64,000 bases of DNA from DATFNI01 sp963787205 (GCA_963787205.1 CAWBCD010000017.1:1-64000); one strand, 5' to 3'; counted from the stretch's first letter, positions 25,307 through 34,418 are shown. Notes: generated by a model from the sequence alone, not told the origin. Made by a program: numbers and translations.

Positions 25307-25745
25307 TTATCTGTCTTCCAGCAATTCTTTTATCTTCTTAAGCACCATCTTCCAGTTTTCTTCCGAGTGGTTCTTTTCGGCTTCCGAAGCGTTATTGTCT
25401 TGTGTAACCGTAAGCCGAATCCCATTCTTTTCGGGCTGAAGCTTCCATGCCACTTTTTTGTAGTTCTCCGGGGTATCAGGCAGGCCGGACACGGACATGC
25501 TGCTCCAATAGGTACTCACAAACAGCCGTTCCGGTACCAACTCCAGGATTGTGCCTTTGTCTTCATAGGTTTTTCCGTTCCATTCACCCCAGTACGTTAT
25601 GGGACTCCCCACCTTCCAATCCGAAACAGCATCCGTACCAAACATGTACTGCTTAATCGATTGCCGGATTTATTAATGCGTCCCAAATTTTGGTTGCCGG
25701 CGCATTAATAACAATGGATTGTTCAGTGATGAGATCTTTTTTCAT
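25307..25745 (-). pseudogene. SRPBCC domain gene, frameshifted
   Basis: ATG 25743-25745 starts KKDLITEQSIVINAPATKIW, then DALINPAI, and hits TAA. The following base frame continues IKQYMFGTDAVSDWKVGSPI to KKIKELLEDR, so one extra base lies near 25656-25662. Joined, it is a paralogue of the adjacent SRPBCC gene at full length. Starting inside at FGTDAVSDW would lose the first strand and helix. Confidence 0.85.
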
Positions 25746-25771
25746 ATCTATTCACTTTGGTCATATTACAC

Positions 25772-25926
25772 TAACGATGTCATCCTGATTTTTTCCAACT
25801 TGTTGGGGAAAGTAGGATCTCGTTAGCATCCGACTACGATTGTTACACCTGTAAGGTGCGTTACCAATTGTAAAACGAGATCCTACGCCATTCACCACGA
25901 CGGACAGTATCAGGATGACATCGTTA
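25772..25926. repeat. Nested palindromic intergenic element
   Basis: The outer arms TAACGATGTCATCCTGAT (25772-25789) and ATCAGGATGACATCGTTA (25909-25926) are perfect 18-bp inverted repeats. The inner arms GTAGGATCTCGTT (25812-25824) and AACGAGATCCTAC (25874-25886) are perfect 13-bp repeats. A small CACCT-GTA-AGGTG hairpin sits at the centre. There is no ORF inside. The 155-bp unit looks like a MITE- or REP-type element, related by its CATCCTGA core to the repeat at 1804-1865. Confidence 0.75.
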
Positions 25927-26066
25927 TTTTATTGGATATAATCATGCGTCGTTCCCCTGTGATTCAGGTCGCCCGCTAATTTTATTCAATAATTTGGTAA
26001 TATAATATACGTTTCGTGAACAATACCGGCGTACACCTAAGGGAGAAAAACGTACACCTCACGGAG

Positions 26067-27044
26067 TCATCCGCGAGCAGAACTCGGTGAGACGCCGAAC
26101 TTTTTTTTGAAGGCCGTGCTGAAATGCTGTGGAGAGGAATATCCCAGGTCGTAGGCGATTTCGGTGATGGTTTTTGAGCGGTCCAGAAGAATCTGCCTGG
26201 CTTTAGTCAGGCGATAATCAGATAAATATCCAAAAACCGTTGTCTGGAAAATCTCTTTAAATCCCCGTTTCAACTTGTATTCATTGATTCCAATGATGCG
26301 GGCCAGTTCGGACAGGCTGGGTGGATTATCAACATGATCAACAACATAATCCCGTGCATACCGGATCCGCTCCTGGTCGTCTTTCCGTTTGCAGCAGATT
26401 GGTTGCTCGTTAGCGGCCCTGTCGTAAGCTTCTGCCTGTAGGACGAGAATCTCAATACTTTTGGAGAGAAGAAACAGCTTCTTCATGCTGCCTGTAAACC
26501 GGCAATTTAAAACTTCTTGAATGGCTTTTTGCAAGTCCAGGTTTAAAGTCAGGGATTGTCTCCCCAGGACAGCAGGATTGCCCGTTCGCATCTGTTCCAG
26601 GAATCGTTTCAGGGTGTCATTACCATCTTCTGCCATTCTTATAAAAGTATCCGGAATAAACTGAATCTCAAAAACTTCGGTTTCCAGGTCAGCATTTTTA
26701 AATGTGTTGCCCACTCCGGGAGTGTAGATGATGTTGTGTTTCTGACCGGCAACCTGGTATTCTTGCCCTTCATGTCTGATAATTACACTGCCTTTTAAAT
26801 TGAATGACAGGTTTACCACATCCAGGTTATTGTACTTAAAGAAGTCATAATGGCCGTTATATTTGACATGCCGGAATCCAATCCTGATACCGTCGAACAG
26901 CCAATGCTTCATATCCATGGATCCGTATGGAAGAGGGATGGTCCTGGATTTTTCCACGAGTCCGGTTGTGCGGAGATCATCGACAGAGACAAAATCTTCG
27001 TAATAGCGAAACTCGCGTAGTTGATTTGAACCGGTTTTTCCCAT
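26067..27044 (-). CDS. AraC-family transcriptional regulator
   Basis: A protein of about 325 aa. The N-terminal half is an effector/cupin-like region (VNLSFNLKGSVIIRHEGQEY). The C-terminal double HTH is canonical: PSLSELARIIGINEYKLKRG, FKEIFQTTVFGYLSDYRLTK and ITEIAYDLGYSSPQHFSTAF. ATG 27044 is preferred to the TTG at 27113, whose extra 23 residues look non-coding. It lies 80 bp downstream of a membrane methyltransferase on the same strand; target genes unknown. Confidence 0.9.
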   Translation of the reverse strand: MGKTGSNQLREFRYYEDFVSVDDLRTTGLVEKSRTIPLPYGSMDMKHWLFDGIRIGFRHVKYNGHYDFFKYNNLDVVNLSFNLKGSVIIRHEGQEYQVAGQKHNIIYTPGVGNTFKNADLETEVFEIQFIPDTFIRMAEDGNDTLKRFLEQMRTGNPAVLGRQSLTLNLDLQKAIQEVLNCRFTGSMKKLFLLSKSIEILVLQAEAYDRAANEQPICCKRKDDQERIRYARDYVVDHVDNPPSLSELARIIGINEYKLKRGFKEIFQTTVFGYLSDYRLTKARQILLDRSKTITEIAYDLGYSSPQHFSTAFKKKFGVSPSSARG

Positions 27045-27123
27045 GGATTCCTGTATTCCGCCCGCATGTGTGTGGCCAGTTTTACAAGTTAATAGTTTGT
27101 TGATTATCCACAAATGAGATTAT

Positions 27124-27672
27124 TTAAAAGAAAAAGGGCAGAAACATCTTGGTTCGTCTCATATAATTCCGGTAGGATTCTCCAAAAAACAGCAGATTTT
27201 CTTTTTCTTCCGTCCTGGCTGTGAGTATTAAAAGCAGGGTTGAAATAAGTATTAGAATCGTACTTAAAACCGAAACATTTTTCAGGTATATTCCCCACGC
27301 CAGGTAAAGCAGGGAGGCGTACATGGGATGCCGGATGTACCTATAGATGCCGGTCGTTACCAGTGTTGTCGTCTTTTCGAATCCGATGAGTGTGGGATCA
27401 TCGTGTTGCATGCCCTGATGACCTGCTTTTTTCAATAAATACACGGCATTCAGTACCAAAAAGGCTGAAAAGATTAGCAGGAGCCAGGATATGATCTGGA
27501 GCGGTCTGAACGGGTGCTCCAACCAATGACCGATGTTAATCAGAAGAAGGCCCAGCATAAATTCCCAGGCGAGGAACCTGTAAAAGCCGTGGGACCGAAG
27601 TGACCGGATAGAAGTTCTGGAAATATACAGGAGCCATACCGATCCAATTACAAAGATGCCCCATCTGATCAT
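27124..27672 (-). CDS. Membrane methyltransferase, PEMT/ICMT-like
   Basis: A 182-aa protein with five hydrophobic segments and the family's C-terminal SAM-binding signature: GIYRYIRHPMYASLLYLAWG, then the TARTEEKENLLFFGESYRNY and FLPFF end. It belongs to the isoprenylcysteine/phospholipid N-methyltransferase-like family. The substrate is probably a lipid or small hydrophobic molecule but cannot be named. Confidence 0.85.
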   Translation of the reverse strand: MIRWGIFVIGSVWLLYISRTSIRSLRSHGFYRFLAWEFMLGLLLINIGHWLEHPFRPLQIISWLLLIFSAFLVLNAVYLLKKAGHQGMQHDDPTLIGFEKTTTLVTTGIYRYIRHPMYASLLYLAWGIYLKNVSVLSTILILISTLLLILTARTEEKENLLFFGESYRNYMRRTKMFLPFFF

Positions 27673-27805
27673 ATGCTCACCTTATAAATCACATGTTGTT
27701 CTTTTTTAAGACAACATAATTCCCAAATTACAACCTATTGCATAAACCGTTTATCAGTATTCGAAAGAATAGAGCAGTCCGAATCATTTCAAATCATTGT
27801 ACAGC

Positions 27806-28104
27806 TTAGTCTTTTGACAGTTCTCTTAATATGACTGCCGTACTGACAAGCCGTTCGCTTGCAGGAATTCTGCGTCTTTCCCGCCGGCTGCCAACCGGTG
27901 GCCGGGCGCGTATGTTGTGTTTTTCCGCAGTCAACTGCTTCCAGCCGGAACCGGAAGTTACATCATAGATGCCGATATATCCCACGGAAAGTAAATGAAA
28001 GGGTCTCTTGTGACTTGTGTTTGCAGGATAGGAACAGTTCCCAGTACTACTTCATTGGTGACAACCATGCTTTCATTAATTACTGCTACTTCGATATTTT
28101 TCAT
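27806..28104 (-). pseudogene. Small gene of unknown function with a one-base deletion
   Basis: On the minus strand, AAGGAG lies eight bases before an ATG (28102-28104). It opens KNIEVAVINESMVVTNEVVL, then GTVPILQTQVTRDPFIYFP. The -1 frame continues at once with GYIGIYDVTSGSGWKQLTAE, then KHNIRARPPVGSR, to a stop at 27806. Adding one C to the CC near 27998 restores a single ~99-aa protein reading FIYFPVGYIGIYDV. No family recognised. The plus-strand frame 27859-28311 is its shadow. Confidence 0.6.
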
Positions 28105-28273
28105 CAGACAGACTCCTTTATTGTTTTGACAGAAAGATGCTGTTATTGCCCGGTATCTATAGTTTCTTTTGAAATTACATATGTGAATGTCACGTACAAG
28201 GATAACGGGAATAAAAAGTATCGTCGTGTGGCAGAGTTAACACTGTTGAGGCAAATGAATGCAAACGGGAGCA

Positions 28274-28957
28274 TTACGGATCTTTTATTCCGTGTAACCG
28301 GTTGCATGTAATCAGGTTCAAGGCTTTTTCGATGTCTTCTGCAATCATTTTGCGTTTACTTTTTTCGATAAAGAAACTGGGACCAGCCTGCAGGTAGGAT
28401 GGCAGTACCCGTTTCCCCTGGAAATAGTATTCACCTCCACGAAGTTTGTATGTCGATCCTGAAGGTATCACCTGTTTTTCTCCCAGCCGCTGAGCAATGT
28501 AGTTAAATGACATGATTGCCACGTCGCCCATCAATAAATAAACCTGCACGTTTGGGAACAGAGCCAATTCCTGTTCAAGGATCATCGAACACCGTGAAAT
28601 GGTATCTTTTTTGATACCGTACTCTGTCTTGTTGCACTTGACAGCCGTAGTGAGATATATACCGCGGTTGAGGATATCCAGGACTGAAGAAACATTTACT
28701 CCGGCATCATTGAAGGCCTGTACCGTGGTTTTCTGAAATAGGGGATCTCCAGGTGCATAGTAGTAATCGGCCGGATCTTGGGGCGCTGCCTCGGAAATCA
28801 TGATAACCGAAATCTGCTCCGTACTTATATCAATATCAGGCATGAGATATCCGATGTGATCTACATCGGGACAATACAATCCATTACAACCCACATAATC
28901 TCTGATGAGCATGATAATATCCTCCAATTTATCTCCCTCAGACACGCTGACGTCCAT
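28274..28957 (-). CDS. Uracil-DNA glycosylase-like superfamily protein
   Basis: A 227-aa protein. IMISEAAPQDPADYYYAPGD resembles the motif-1 region of UDG-fold proteins, and LPSYLQAGPSFFIEKSKRKM resembles the motif-3 region, with a hydrophobic YLLMGDVAIMSFNYI strand between. It probably has the UDG fold; whether it removes bases is unknown because the usual catalytic residues are not clearly conserved. The exact start could be the internal Met of MLIRDYVGC. Confidence 0.65.
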   Translation of the reverse strand: MDVSVSEGDKLEDIIMLIRDYVGCNGLYCPDVDHIGYLMPDIDISTEQISVIMISEAAPQDPADYYYAPGDPLFQKTTVQAFNDAGVNVSSVLDILNRGIYLTTAVKCNKTEYGIKKDTISRCSMILEQELALFPNVQVYLLMGDVAIMSFNYIAQRLGEKQVIPSGSTYKLRGGEYYFQGKRVLPSYLQAGPSFFIEKSKRKMIAEDIEKALNLITCNRLHGIKDP

Positions 28958-29126
28958 ACAGCCTGCAACACAGATTTGGAGTCGGGAATTCCTTTATCAC
29001 TGCCTTGTGATGTATCTCTGAATTCCGGGGGACACGTAAGGTGATTAGTCCTGATCAAAAAATGCCATCAGATCTAAAAGGGCCAGTAGAATTTTACGTG
29101 CCCACTTATACTCCCTATCGGAGAAT

Positions 29127-29711
29127 TTAGGGGTTGGGAAATTTCATGAGGTATTTCGGGCTTACCTCGCCGGCAGCAATCTGTGATAATTGTCTTTTCA
29201 GGATGGTGCGTTTGAAGGAACTCAAATATTCCAGGAAAAGGATACCTTGCGTGTGGTCAAACTCGTGTTGAATCATACGTCCCGTTGCTCCCCAAAACGT
29301 TTGTTTGTTCGTTCGAAAGTCTCTGTCAAGATATTCGATCTCGATGGACCACGGCCTTTGCACATCTACGCTGACCGTTGGAATGCTCAGGCATCCCTCT
29401 GTATCGATCCATAAATTATCGGATCTTTGGATAATGCGAGCGTTGATAAACGTCTCCCTGATCCCACGGTCTCCCCGGAAATATTCCTCGCGATCTTCAT
29501 CATCCATAGCAAGATACGTCTGTTCGCTATCGACAATAAACAATTGCAGTGCGTGGCCGATTTGCGGAGCGGCAAGCCCCACACCGTTGGCGGTGTAAAG
29601 CGTTTCCCACATATCATCGATGAGCTTATCGAGCCCGGGATCATTTGTATCAACTTCCTTACAAGGCTGTGTAAGTATGCTGTGACCATATGATAAAACC
29701 GGCAGCTTCAT
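29127..29711 (-). CDS. def: Peptide deformylase
   Basis: A 194-aa Fe/Zn enzyme removing the formyl group from nascent N-terminal Met. All three motifs are present: GVGLAAPQIG (about residues 43-52), EGCLSIP (metal-ligand Cys) and HEFDHTQGILF (metal-ligand His pair and catalytic Glu). It is found on its own here rather than beside fmt. Confidence 0.95.
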   Translation of the reverse strand: MKLPVLSYGHSILTQPCKEVDTNDPGLDKLIDDMWETLYTANGVGLAAPQIGHALQLFIVDSEQTYLAMDDEDREEYFRGDRGIRETFINARIIQRSDNLWIDTEGCLSIPTVSVDVQRPWSIEIEYLDRDFRTNKQTFWGATGRMIQHEFDHTQGILFLEYLSSFKRTILKRQLSQIAAGEVSPKYLMKFPNP

Positions 29712-29741
29712 AAGAGAACAATGGGGTATGTTATTTTCGCA

Positions 29742-29769
29742 AATAATTCATAATTCATAATTCAAAATT
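29742..29769. repeat. AT-rich AATTCATAATTCAAAATT repeat
   Basis: Tandem ATAATTC units cover the stop codon of the methyltransferase gene and encode its last residues (LNYEL). Similar strings lie at 32227-32263 and 42849-42887. Confidence 0.55.
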
Positions 29770-30554
29770 ATTCCATGTTCGCTGCTTACCTGTCCGATAT
29801 AAATATCAGTGTCATATTCAAATCGCACCTGACCATTCTGCTGGTACTCCTCGAATATGATTTTCAGTTGTTCTATCATTGGTTCATAGTTGGGATGCCC
29901 TTCGGCGGGAGCGTATGAGGAGGACAGTAAACGCCCTTTTAATCCATCAAAATCGAATAACTGTTTGTTGTAAACTACCTGTTTTTTATACGATTCAAAA
30001 AAAGTGCCGAGTACATGGTCATTGATGTTGGTATGCCTGACCTGGTCATAATCCGTTCCATATTGCTGCAGCAGAGCCTCGTAACTTGCTAAAAAGAGCG
30101 TCTCATTTTCCTTGCGCCGGTTCCACATCAGTACAACGTTTCCATCCGGTTTCAGTATCCTGTCAAATTCCCGGCGTGCCTCGTCGGGGGTGAACCAGTG
30201 AAAAGCCTGGGCTGCAACTACTAAATCAATACAGTGATCATCGATAGCAGTTGCACTGGAGGTTCCGTTTAGGCTATGAAAATTTGGATAATTTTTAAGC
30301 AATGACTCTGCGGCTTTCCGCATGGCATCATTGGGCTCAACTGCATACACCGTATTCCCATTTTTGAGAAAGAGTTTGGCAGAAATGCCCGTACCCGATC
30401 CGACATCGGCAATTATGGATGAAGGTGTGAGTCCGGTTTCTTTCTCAAGAAGCTGAAGTACTTCGTCCGGATAACCGGGACGATATCGGATATAATTTTC
30501 AACGCGATTCGAAAAGCGTTGAGTTGGGTCATGCTGATGTTGTTTTAAGCTCAT
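29748..30554 (-). CDS. Class I SAM-dependent methyltransferase
   Basis: A 268-aa protein with the SAM-binding motif IADVGSGTGISAKLFLKNGN, the acidic VYAVEPNDAMRKAA, and DLVVAAQAFHWFTPDEARRE typical of the Methyltransf_11 family. Substrate unknown. The C-terminus is encoded inside the AT-rich repeat, so the last five or so residues may be an addition. It lies upstream of def on the same strand. Confidence 0.87.
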   Translation of the reverse strand: MSLKQHQHDPTQRFSNRVENYIRYRPGYPDEVLQLLEKETGLTPSSIIADVGSGTGISAKLFLKNGNTVYAVEPNDAMRKAAESLLKNYPNFHSLNGTSSATAIDDHCIDLVVAAQAFHWFTPDEARREFDRILKPDGNVVLMWNRRKENETLFLASYEALLQQYGTDYDQVRHTNINDHVLGTFFESYKKQVVYNKQLFDFDGLKGRLLSSSYAPAEGHPNYEPMIEQLKIIFEEYQQNGQVRFEYDTDIYIGQVSSEHGIILNYEL

Positions 30555-30710
30555 CTGACGGTTCTCGTAAATAGTTTTGAGATTAGTACTGTGATGCTAT
30601 TGTAGTGTTTCATATATACGGTAGAGTAGAGAAGGTAGGGTTAATTTTATTATCGGGTAATCCCAATAATAGCGTATTTTTGTACCGTCTATTACTTACG
30701 TTTCGGCCGG

Positions 30711-32054
30711 TTACATCAGTTTCCCGTTCCTATCGAGAAAATGCGTTTTCCCATCTACGTGCAGGGTCCCGCCGGCACGCTGTACAGTATGAATGCCAAA
30801 ATGGTTATTGATGGCATCGACGGCATGATGGAGATGTCTCAGCTGACCCGATTCGGTGAAGAACAGTTCCAGCTGCCTGCTGTCCGTCATCTCTATCGTA
30901 TGTAATCCGACTCCCCGTATTGCGTAACCCTGCGCTAAATAACGATGTACCAGCGGCATTGATTCCCGGAGGCACGCCTCCAACACATATTCATCAAGGT
31001 TGGTGTATCCCGGGGTAGTGAACCGAGCATTGATGCCTTGCCACGTACTGTCCTGAAACCGGATGTAGATGCTGAACATCCGCGCCTTACGGTCATAGCC
31101 ACGCATGCGGTAGCACATCTGGCGCACCGCCTTTACGATCTCGCCTTCGACACGGTCTGGATCTTTGGTCCAGTCGGAAAAGGTGTGCATATAAGTAATT
31201 TCATTCGGTATGTGTTCCTTCTCTTCGACGAGCACCCGGGCCCGGTCTCGGCCCGTTGTGGTCTCGTAAAGCATTTTTCCGAAATAATTTCCGAAGAGCT
31301 TCTGGAATGATCCCCGGCCATATTTGAAAGCATCACCTATTGTGACGATTCCCGCTCCGGATAGCTTTTCAAAGCGGCGACGGCCGATACCCCACACCTC
31401 GGACAATTCCAACGGGTAAATATATTCTGCCATATCATCGGCAGTGCGGACAATCGTCAGTCCATTTGGTTTCCGGATGTCGGAAGCCAGCTTGGCATAT
31501 GTTTTTGAGAAAGAGATTCCGACCGAACACACCAGACCGGTTTTATTGTAAATTTCATTTTTAACCTGCTCACCGTATTTGCGCAGGTCCTCAGACGATT
31601 TGTGTTTCAGGAAGGTGAGGTCCAGGAAGTATTCGTCCATGGAATACCCCTCGACATCGGGGGCGTAGTTATCGAGGATTTTCTTTAGCTCCTTGCTGAT
31701 GCAGCGGTATTTTTCATAATGTACCTGCATAAATACGATAAACGGACACAACTGCTGAGCCTCCAGTGCACTCATGCCCGTTTTAACACCAAACTTTCGT
31801 GCCTCGTAAGAAGAGGTGGCCACGATGCCGCGCGGAGTGCCGTCCTGCTTGCGCCATCCACCGACAATCAGCGGGATACCATACAAATTGTATGAGAGTT
31901 GTTCGACTTGTGCATAATAGCAATTCAGATCCAGGTGAAGGTACAACCTTGGCTTGCTGCTTATATGTTGCTGATCGGCTGCAATGGTATTGTACAACGT
32001 CATATTATGCACGTTGCGAGTAAGGTCGTATTTCTGTAACGCCGGATCTATCAT
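30711..32054 (-). CDS. dinB: DNA polymerase IV (Y-family translesion polymerase)
   Basis: A 447-aa Y-family polymerase. The palm begins LHLDLNCYYAQVEQL with the first catalytic Asp; GYSMDEYFLDLT holds the other acidic pair. The thumb has HhH-like WGIGRRRFEKLSGAGIVTIG and the little-finger domain follows. It lacks the typical C-terminal beta-clamp QLxLF end but has ADSRQLELFF-like DSRQLELFFTES as a candidate clamp motif. The promoter region shares a motif with the small gene at 32322, suggesting joint damage-inducible control. Confidence 0.92.
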   Translation of the reverse strand: MIDPALQKYDLTRNVHNMTLYNTIAADQQHISSKPRLYLHLDLNCYYAQVEQLSYNLYGIPLIVGGWRKQDGTPRGIVATSSYEARKFGVKTGMSALEAQQLCPFIVFMQVHYEKYRCISKELKKILDNYAPDVEGYSMDEYFLDLTFLKHKSSEDLRKYGEQVKNEIYNKTGLVCSVGISFSKTYAKLASDIRKPNGLTIVRTADDMAEYIYPLELSEVWGIGRRRFEKLSGAGIVTIGDAFKYGRGSFQKLFGNYFGKMLYETTTGRDRARVLVEEKEHIPNEITYMHTFSDWTKDPDRVEGEIVKAVRQMCYRMRGYDRKARMFSIYIRFQDSTWQGINARFTTPGYTNLDEYVLEACLRESMPLVHRYLAQGYAIRGVGLHTIEMTDSRQLELFFTESGQLRHLHHAVDAINNHFGIHTVQRAGGTLHVDGKTHFLDRNGKLM

Positions 32055-32061
32055 CAGTATA

Positions 32062-32090
32062 TTGACTTACATATATTGCACATATATAAT
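32062..32090 (+). promoter_or_regulatory. Consensus sigma70-like promoter pointing away from dinB
   Basis: TTGACT (32062-32067), 17-bp spacer, TATAAT (32085-32090) on the plus strand. It is unusually close to the E. coli consensus for this group of bacteria. The nearest plus-strand gene is at 32322. It overlaps the dinB operator-like motif, so it may be partly coincidental AT-richness. Confidence 0.4.
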
Positions 32091-32091
32091 A
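32070..32091 (-). promoter_or_regulatory. Operator-like motif upstream of dinB
   Basis: Read on the minus strand, TATTATATATGTGCAATATA-TG, 16-37 bases before the dinB ATG. It matches the motif TATGATATATGTGTAATATG-AAG at 32273-32295 upstream of the small gene at 32322 with few differences around an ATATATGTGYAATAT core. Confidence 0.5.
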
Positions 32092-32226
32092 CATCAGATT
32101 TTCGATCTTGTAAAGAGGAAACAATAGAAGGCTAAAGTCTGCCCTCTAAGTCTCTTGAGACTACTTTATACTTTTCCCTTTTTACTTTCGATTCGAGTGG
32201 ATCCCTTACATGAGATGAGTACCGAG

Positions 32227-32263
32227 AAATTCAAAACTCATAATTCAAAATTTATAATTTTTT
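32227..32263. repeat. AT-rich AATTCAAAATT repeat
   Basis: CAAAACTCATAATTCAAAAT and TTATAATT units, similar to 29742-29769 and 42849-42887, lie in the gap between dinB and the small gene at 32322. Confidence 0.5.
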
Positions 32264-32272
32264 TGTCATATG

Positions 32273-32295
32273 TATGATATATGTGTAATATGAAG
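32273..32295 (+). promoter_or_regulatory. Operator-like motif upstream of the small gene at 32322
   Basis: TATGATATATGTGTAATATG-AAG, 27-49 bases before the ATG, shares an ATATATGTGYAATAT core with the dinB upstream region. A shared SOS-type repressor site is a reasonable guess. Confidence 0.5.
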
Positions 32296-32321
32296 TGTAG
32301 AACAAAAGAGAAACTTTTATT

Positions 32322-32612
32322 ATGCAAAAAGCTCAGCAGAAAAAGATCAATGTACTGGCGCTTTTCGCCGGCTTCCAGACCGGTAAGATCACGCGCAGAA
32401 TCACACCCATCCGGTTTCAGTTGGATTCGGGGGATGTGCATCATATTCGGAAAATTCGCCGGACTTACACTGATCGGGTAGGAAGCACGAGGCATATTCA
32501 CTTTGTGCTTGAGACCAGGGGGCATCGTTTTTTTGATATCGTATACGACAGCGAGGAGATGCTGTGGTATATGGTTGTAGAACTGGAAGAGGAGTTGTTT
32601 TTCAACGAATAG
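32322..32612 (+). CDS. Small conserved-looking protein linked to dinB, 96 aa
   Basis: Divergent from dinB and apparently under the same operator. A basic N-terminus (QKAQQKKINVLALFAGFQTG) is followed by a beta-rich HIHFVLETRGHRFFDIVYDS and an acidic tail VVELEEELFF. No catalytic motif or membrane segment. Family not recognised. Context suggests a role in DNA damage tolerance. Confidence 0.65.
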   Translation: MQKAQQKKINVLALFAGFQTGKITRRITPIRFQLDSGDVHHIRKIRRTYTDRVGSTRHIHFVLETRGHRFFDIVYDSEEMLWYMVVELEEELFFNE

Positions 32613-32703
32613 TCGTAATCTATTGGGATTTTGTCATTTTTAAGAATTAAACTCCACCTGACTAAACACTTATCAATAAAGTTCAAAAGGAAAGAAGGAG
32701 TTT

Positions 32704-33087
32704 ATGGTATTTGAACACTTTGCTCTCAATGTTTCGAAGCCTTTGGAAATGGCAGAATGGTACGTGAAACACTGCGGAATGCGTATCGTACGGTCGATAG
32801 ATGAACCGCCATACACCCGTTTTCTGGCTGATCAATCGGGGCGTGTGGTTTTTGAGGTTTATTCCAATCCGAATGCAGATATTCCGGATCACAGGAAACA
32901 TCATCCGCTCGAATTCCATTTTGCGCTGAAGGTGGATGACGCCGTATCGGTCAGGGATAAACTGATTGCAGCGGGAGCCGTGCTGTTCGAAGATCAGAAA
33001 CTGGAAGATGGATCGCACCTGGTGATGTTGCGCGACCCGTTTGGGATACCGCTTCAACTGTGCCAGCGAGCCAACCCGATGATGTGA
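32704..33087 (+). CDS. VOC/glyoxalase-family protein
   Basis: A 127-aa protein with two half-repeats of the VOC fold: FEHFALNVSKPLEMAEWYVK and HPLEFHFALKVDDAVSVRDK, ending in LRDPFGIPLQLCQRA. A His/Glu pattern compatible with metal binding is present (H5, E52 region, H82). It is a small-molecule lyase, dioxygenase or binding protein; substrate unknown. GGAG lies just upstream of ATG 32704. Confidence 0.87.
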   Translation: MVFEHFALNVSKPLEMAEWYVKHCGMRIVRSIDEPPYTRFLADQSGRVVFEVYSNPNADIPDHRKHHPLEFHFALKVDDAVSVRDKLIAAGAVLFEDQKLEDGSHLVMLRDPFGIPLQLCQRANPMM

Positions 33088-33299
33088 TACGCAACACAAA
33101 TTTACACGGTAATACTCTGATAGCGTGGTTCGTGATCCAAAATCAGTAATAATCAACATTTTTGAATCCGTACTTATCAGCGTGTACCCGTGGTTGAATC
33201 GATGATGACAGGTATCATTAAAGCAAAAAAATGGGGGAAAACTGATATCGGTCTAACACGGAAATGATGGATACAAAAGAAAATCGTCGAGGTTAGCGG

Positions 33300-34076
33300 A
33301 TGGGAGATAACAATCTTTGGGACAACCTGAAGGCCCATTCTATCGATGAGGTCATCCAGTCGCTTGACCGGATCATAGCGTGGTCTGTGAACAAACAGGA
33401 TCGCCTCGGATACTTTCCTGCGCTGTACCGGAGGGTGACGATTAAAGTGAGGAAAGGTATTAAAGAGGGCATGTTCGAAGATGGCAAACGCATGGAGCGG
33501 CTTGATGTCATCTTTGCAAACCGGTACCTGGAGGCTTTTGAGCAAAGCAGAAACTCCGGGACCGTGACAAAATCCTGGAAACTGGCTTTTGACACATCAC
33601 TGAAATGGCGCCCTATTGTGCTGCAGCACCTACTGTTGGGGATGAACGCACACATCCAGCTCGATCTGGGTATTGCTGCCGCAAAGACTGCTGAGGGACA
33701 CCCAATCATGGACCTCAGGAATGATTTTTTGAAGATTAACGACATCCTCATATCAGAGATCAATCAGGTGGAGGATGAATTGGGGGAAATATGGCCGGCC
33801 ATGCGTTTGCTCGACCGGTTGGCGGGAAAAACCGATGAGACGTTAACCGGTTTCGCGCTTAAAATATCACGTAATCTTTCGTGGGATTTTGCTGTAAAAT
33901 TATCCGGATTAACAGGGGCAGAAAAGAGCAAAGCAATATCCGATACTGACGAGGAGGTTGCAGAATTTGGCAGAGATATCCTTTACGAGGGTTTTGGCCT
34001 GTCAATTGCGCTAATCGTTATTAAACTGACTGAGTTACAATCAATATCCCGAATCATTGGGATTTTGAACCAATAA
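33300..34076 (+). CDS. DUF5995-family protein
   Basis: A 258-aa helical protein with HSIDEVIQSLDRIIAWSVNK, RLGYFPALYRRVTIKVRKGI, FEDGKRMERLDVIFANRYLE and LLLGMNAHIQLDLGIAAAKT, the signatures I associate with DUF5995. It has conserved Asp/Asn/His residues (MNAHIQLDLG), suggesting a helical metal- or lipid-handling enzyme, but no function is established. It lies upstream of the BtaA-like/GNAT pair on the same strand. Confidence 0.8.
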   Translation: MGDNNLWDNLKAHSIDEVIQSLDRIIAWSVNKQDRLGYFPALYRRVTIKVRKGIKEGMFEDGKRMERLDVIFANRYLEAFEQSRNSGTVTKSWKLAFDTSLKWRPIVLQHLLLGMNAHIQLDLGIAAAKTAEGHPIMDLRNDFLKINDILISEINQVEDELGEIWPAMRLLDRLAGKTDETLTGFALKISRNLSWDFAVKLSGLTGAEKSKAISDTDEEVAEFGRDILYEGFGLSIALIVIKLTELQSISRIIGILNQ

Positions 34077-34114
34077 TTGACCTGTCCTTTTTAATTGATA
34101 ACATTCCGAATACC

Positions 34115-34345
34115 ATGCGGGGGAAAAGTCGTTTTATCTGGAATGCCCGGTTGCTGCCCATCGGATTGCCGCTGGCTGGCGCTGCAGGTATAAAAAAATG
34201 GGTCGATACCCATTCCACAAAAGAGGCGATTGGCGTTGCTACAGCGGTGTTTGCGTTGTTAGCCCTTGGAGCGGAGGTCGAGTTTTCTTTAAGGCGGTAT
34301 GCTTACAGAAAAAGGTGTATGAAGTCCGGGCAAAGACAAGGATAA
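34115..34345 (+). CDS. Small membrane-associated protein, hypothetical
   Basis: A 76-aa protein with one or two hydrophobic stretches (LLPIGLPLAGAAGIK and EAIGVATAVFALLALGAEVE) and basic ends. No family recognised and no clear SD. It lies 38 bp after the DUF5995 gene and may be co-transcribed. Confidence 0.45.
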   Translation: MRGKSRFIWNARLLPIGLPLAGAAGIKKWVDTHSTKEAIGVATAVFALLALGAEVEFSLRRYAYRKRCMKSGQRQG

Positions 34346-34418
34346 TTGGTGATCGTTTCTTGAATAGATTGTATGGAATAATGGGTAGAACCAGTGGGTA
34401 ATACTTTATTTACGAAGA

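Noticed and set aside
27859..28311. 150-codon plus-strand ORF
   Set aside because: It has a TTG start without SD and Cys-rich, non-coding-like composition. It is antisense to a coherent frameshifted gene with a strong SD.
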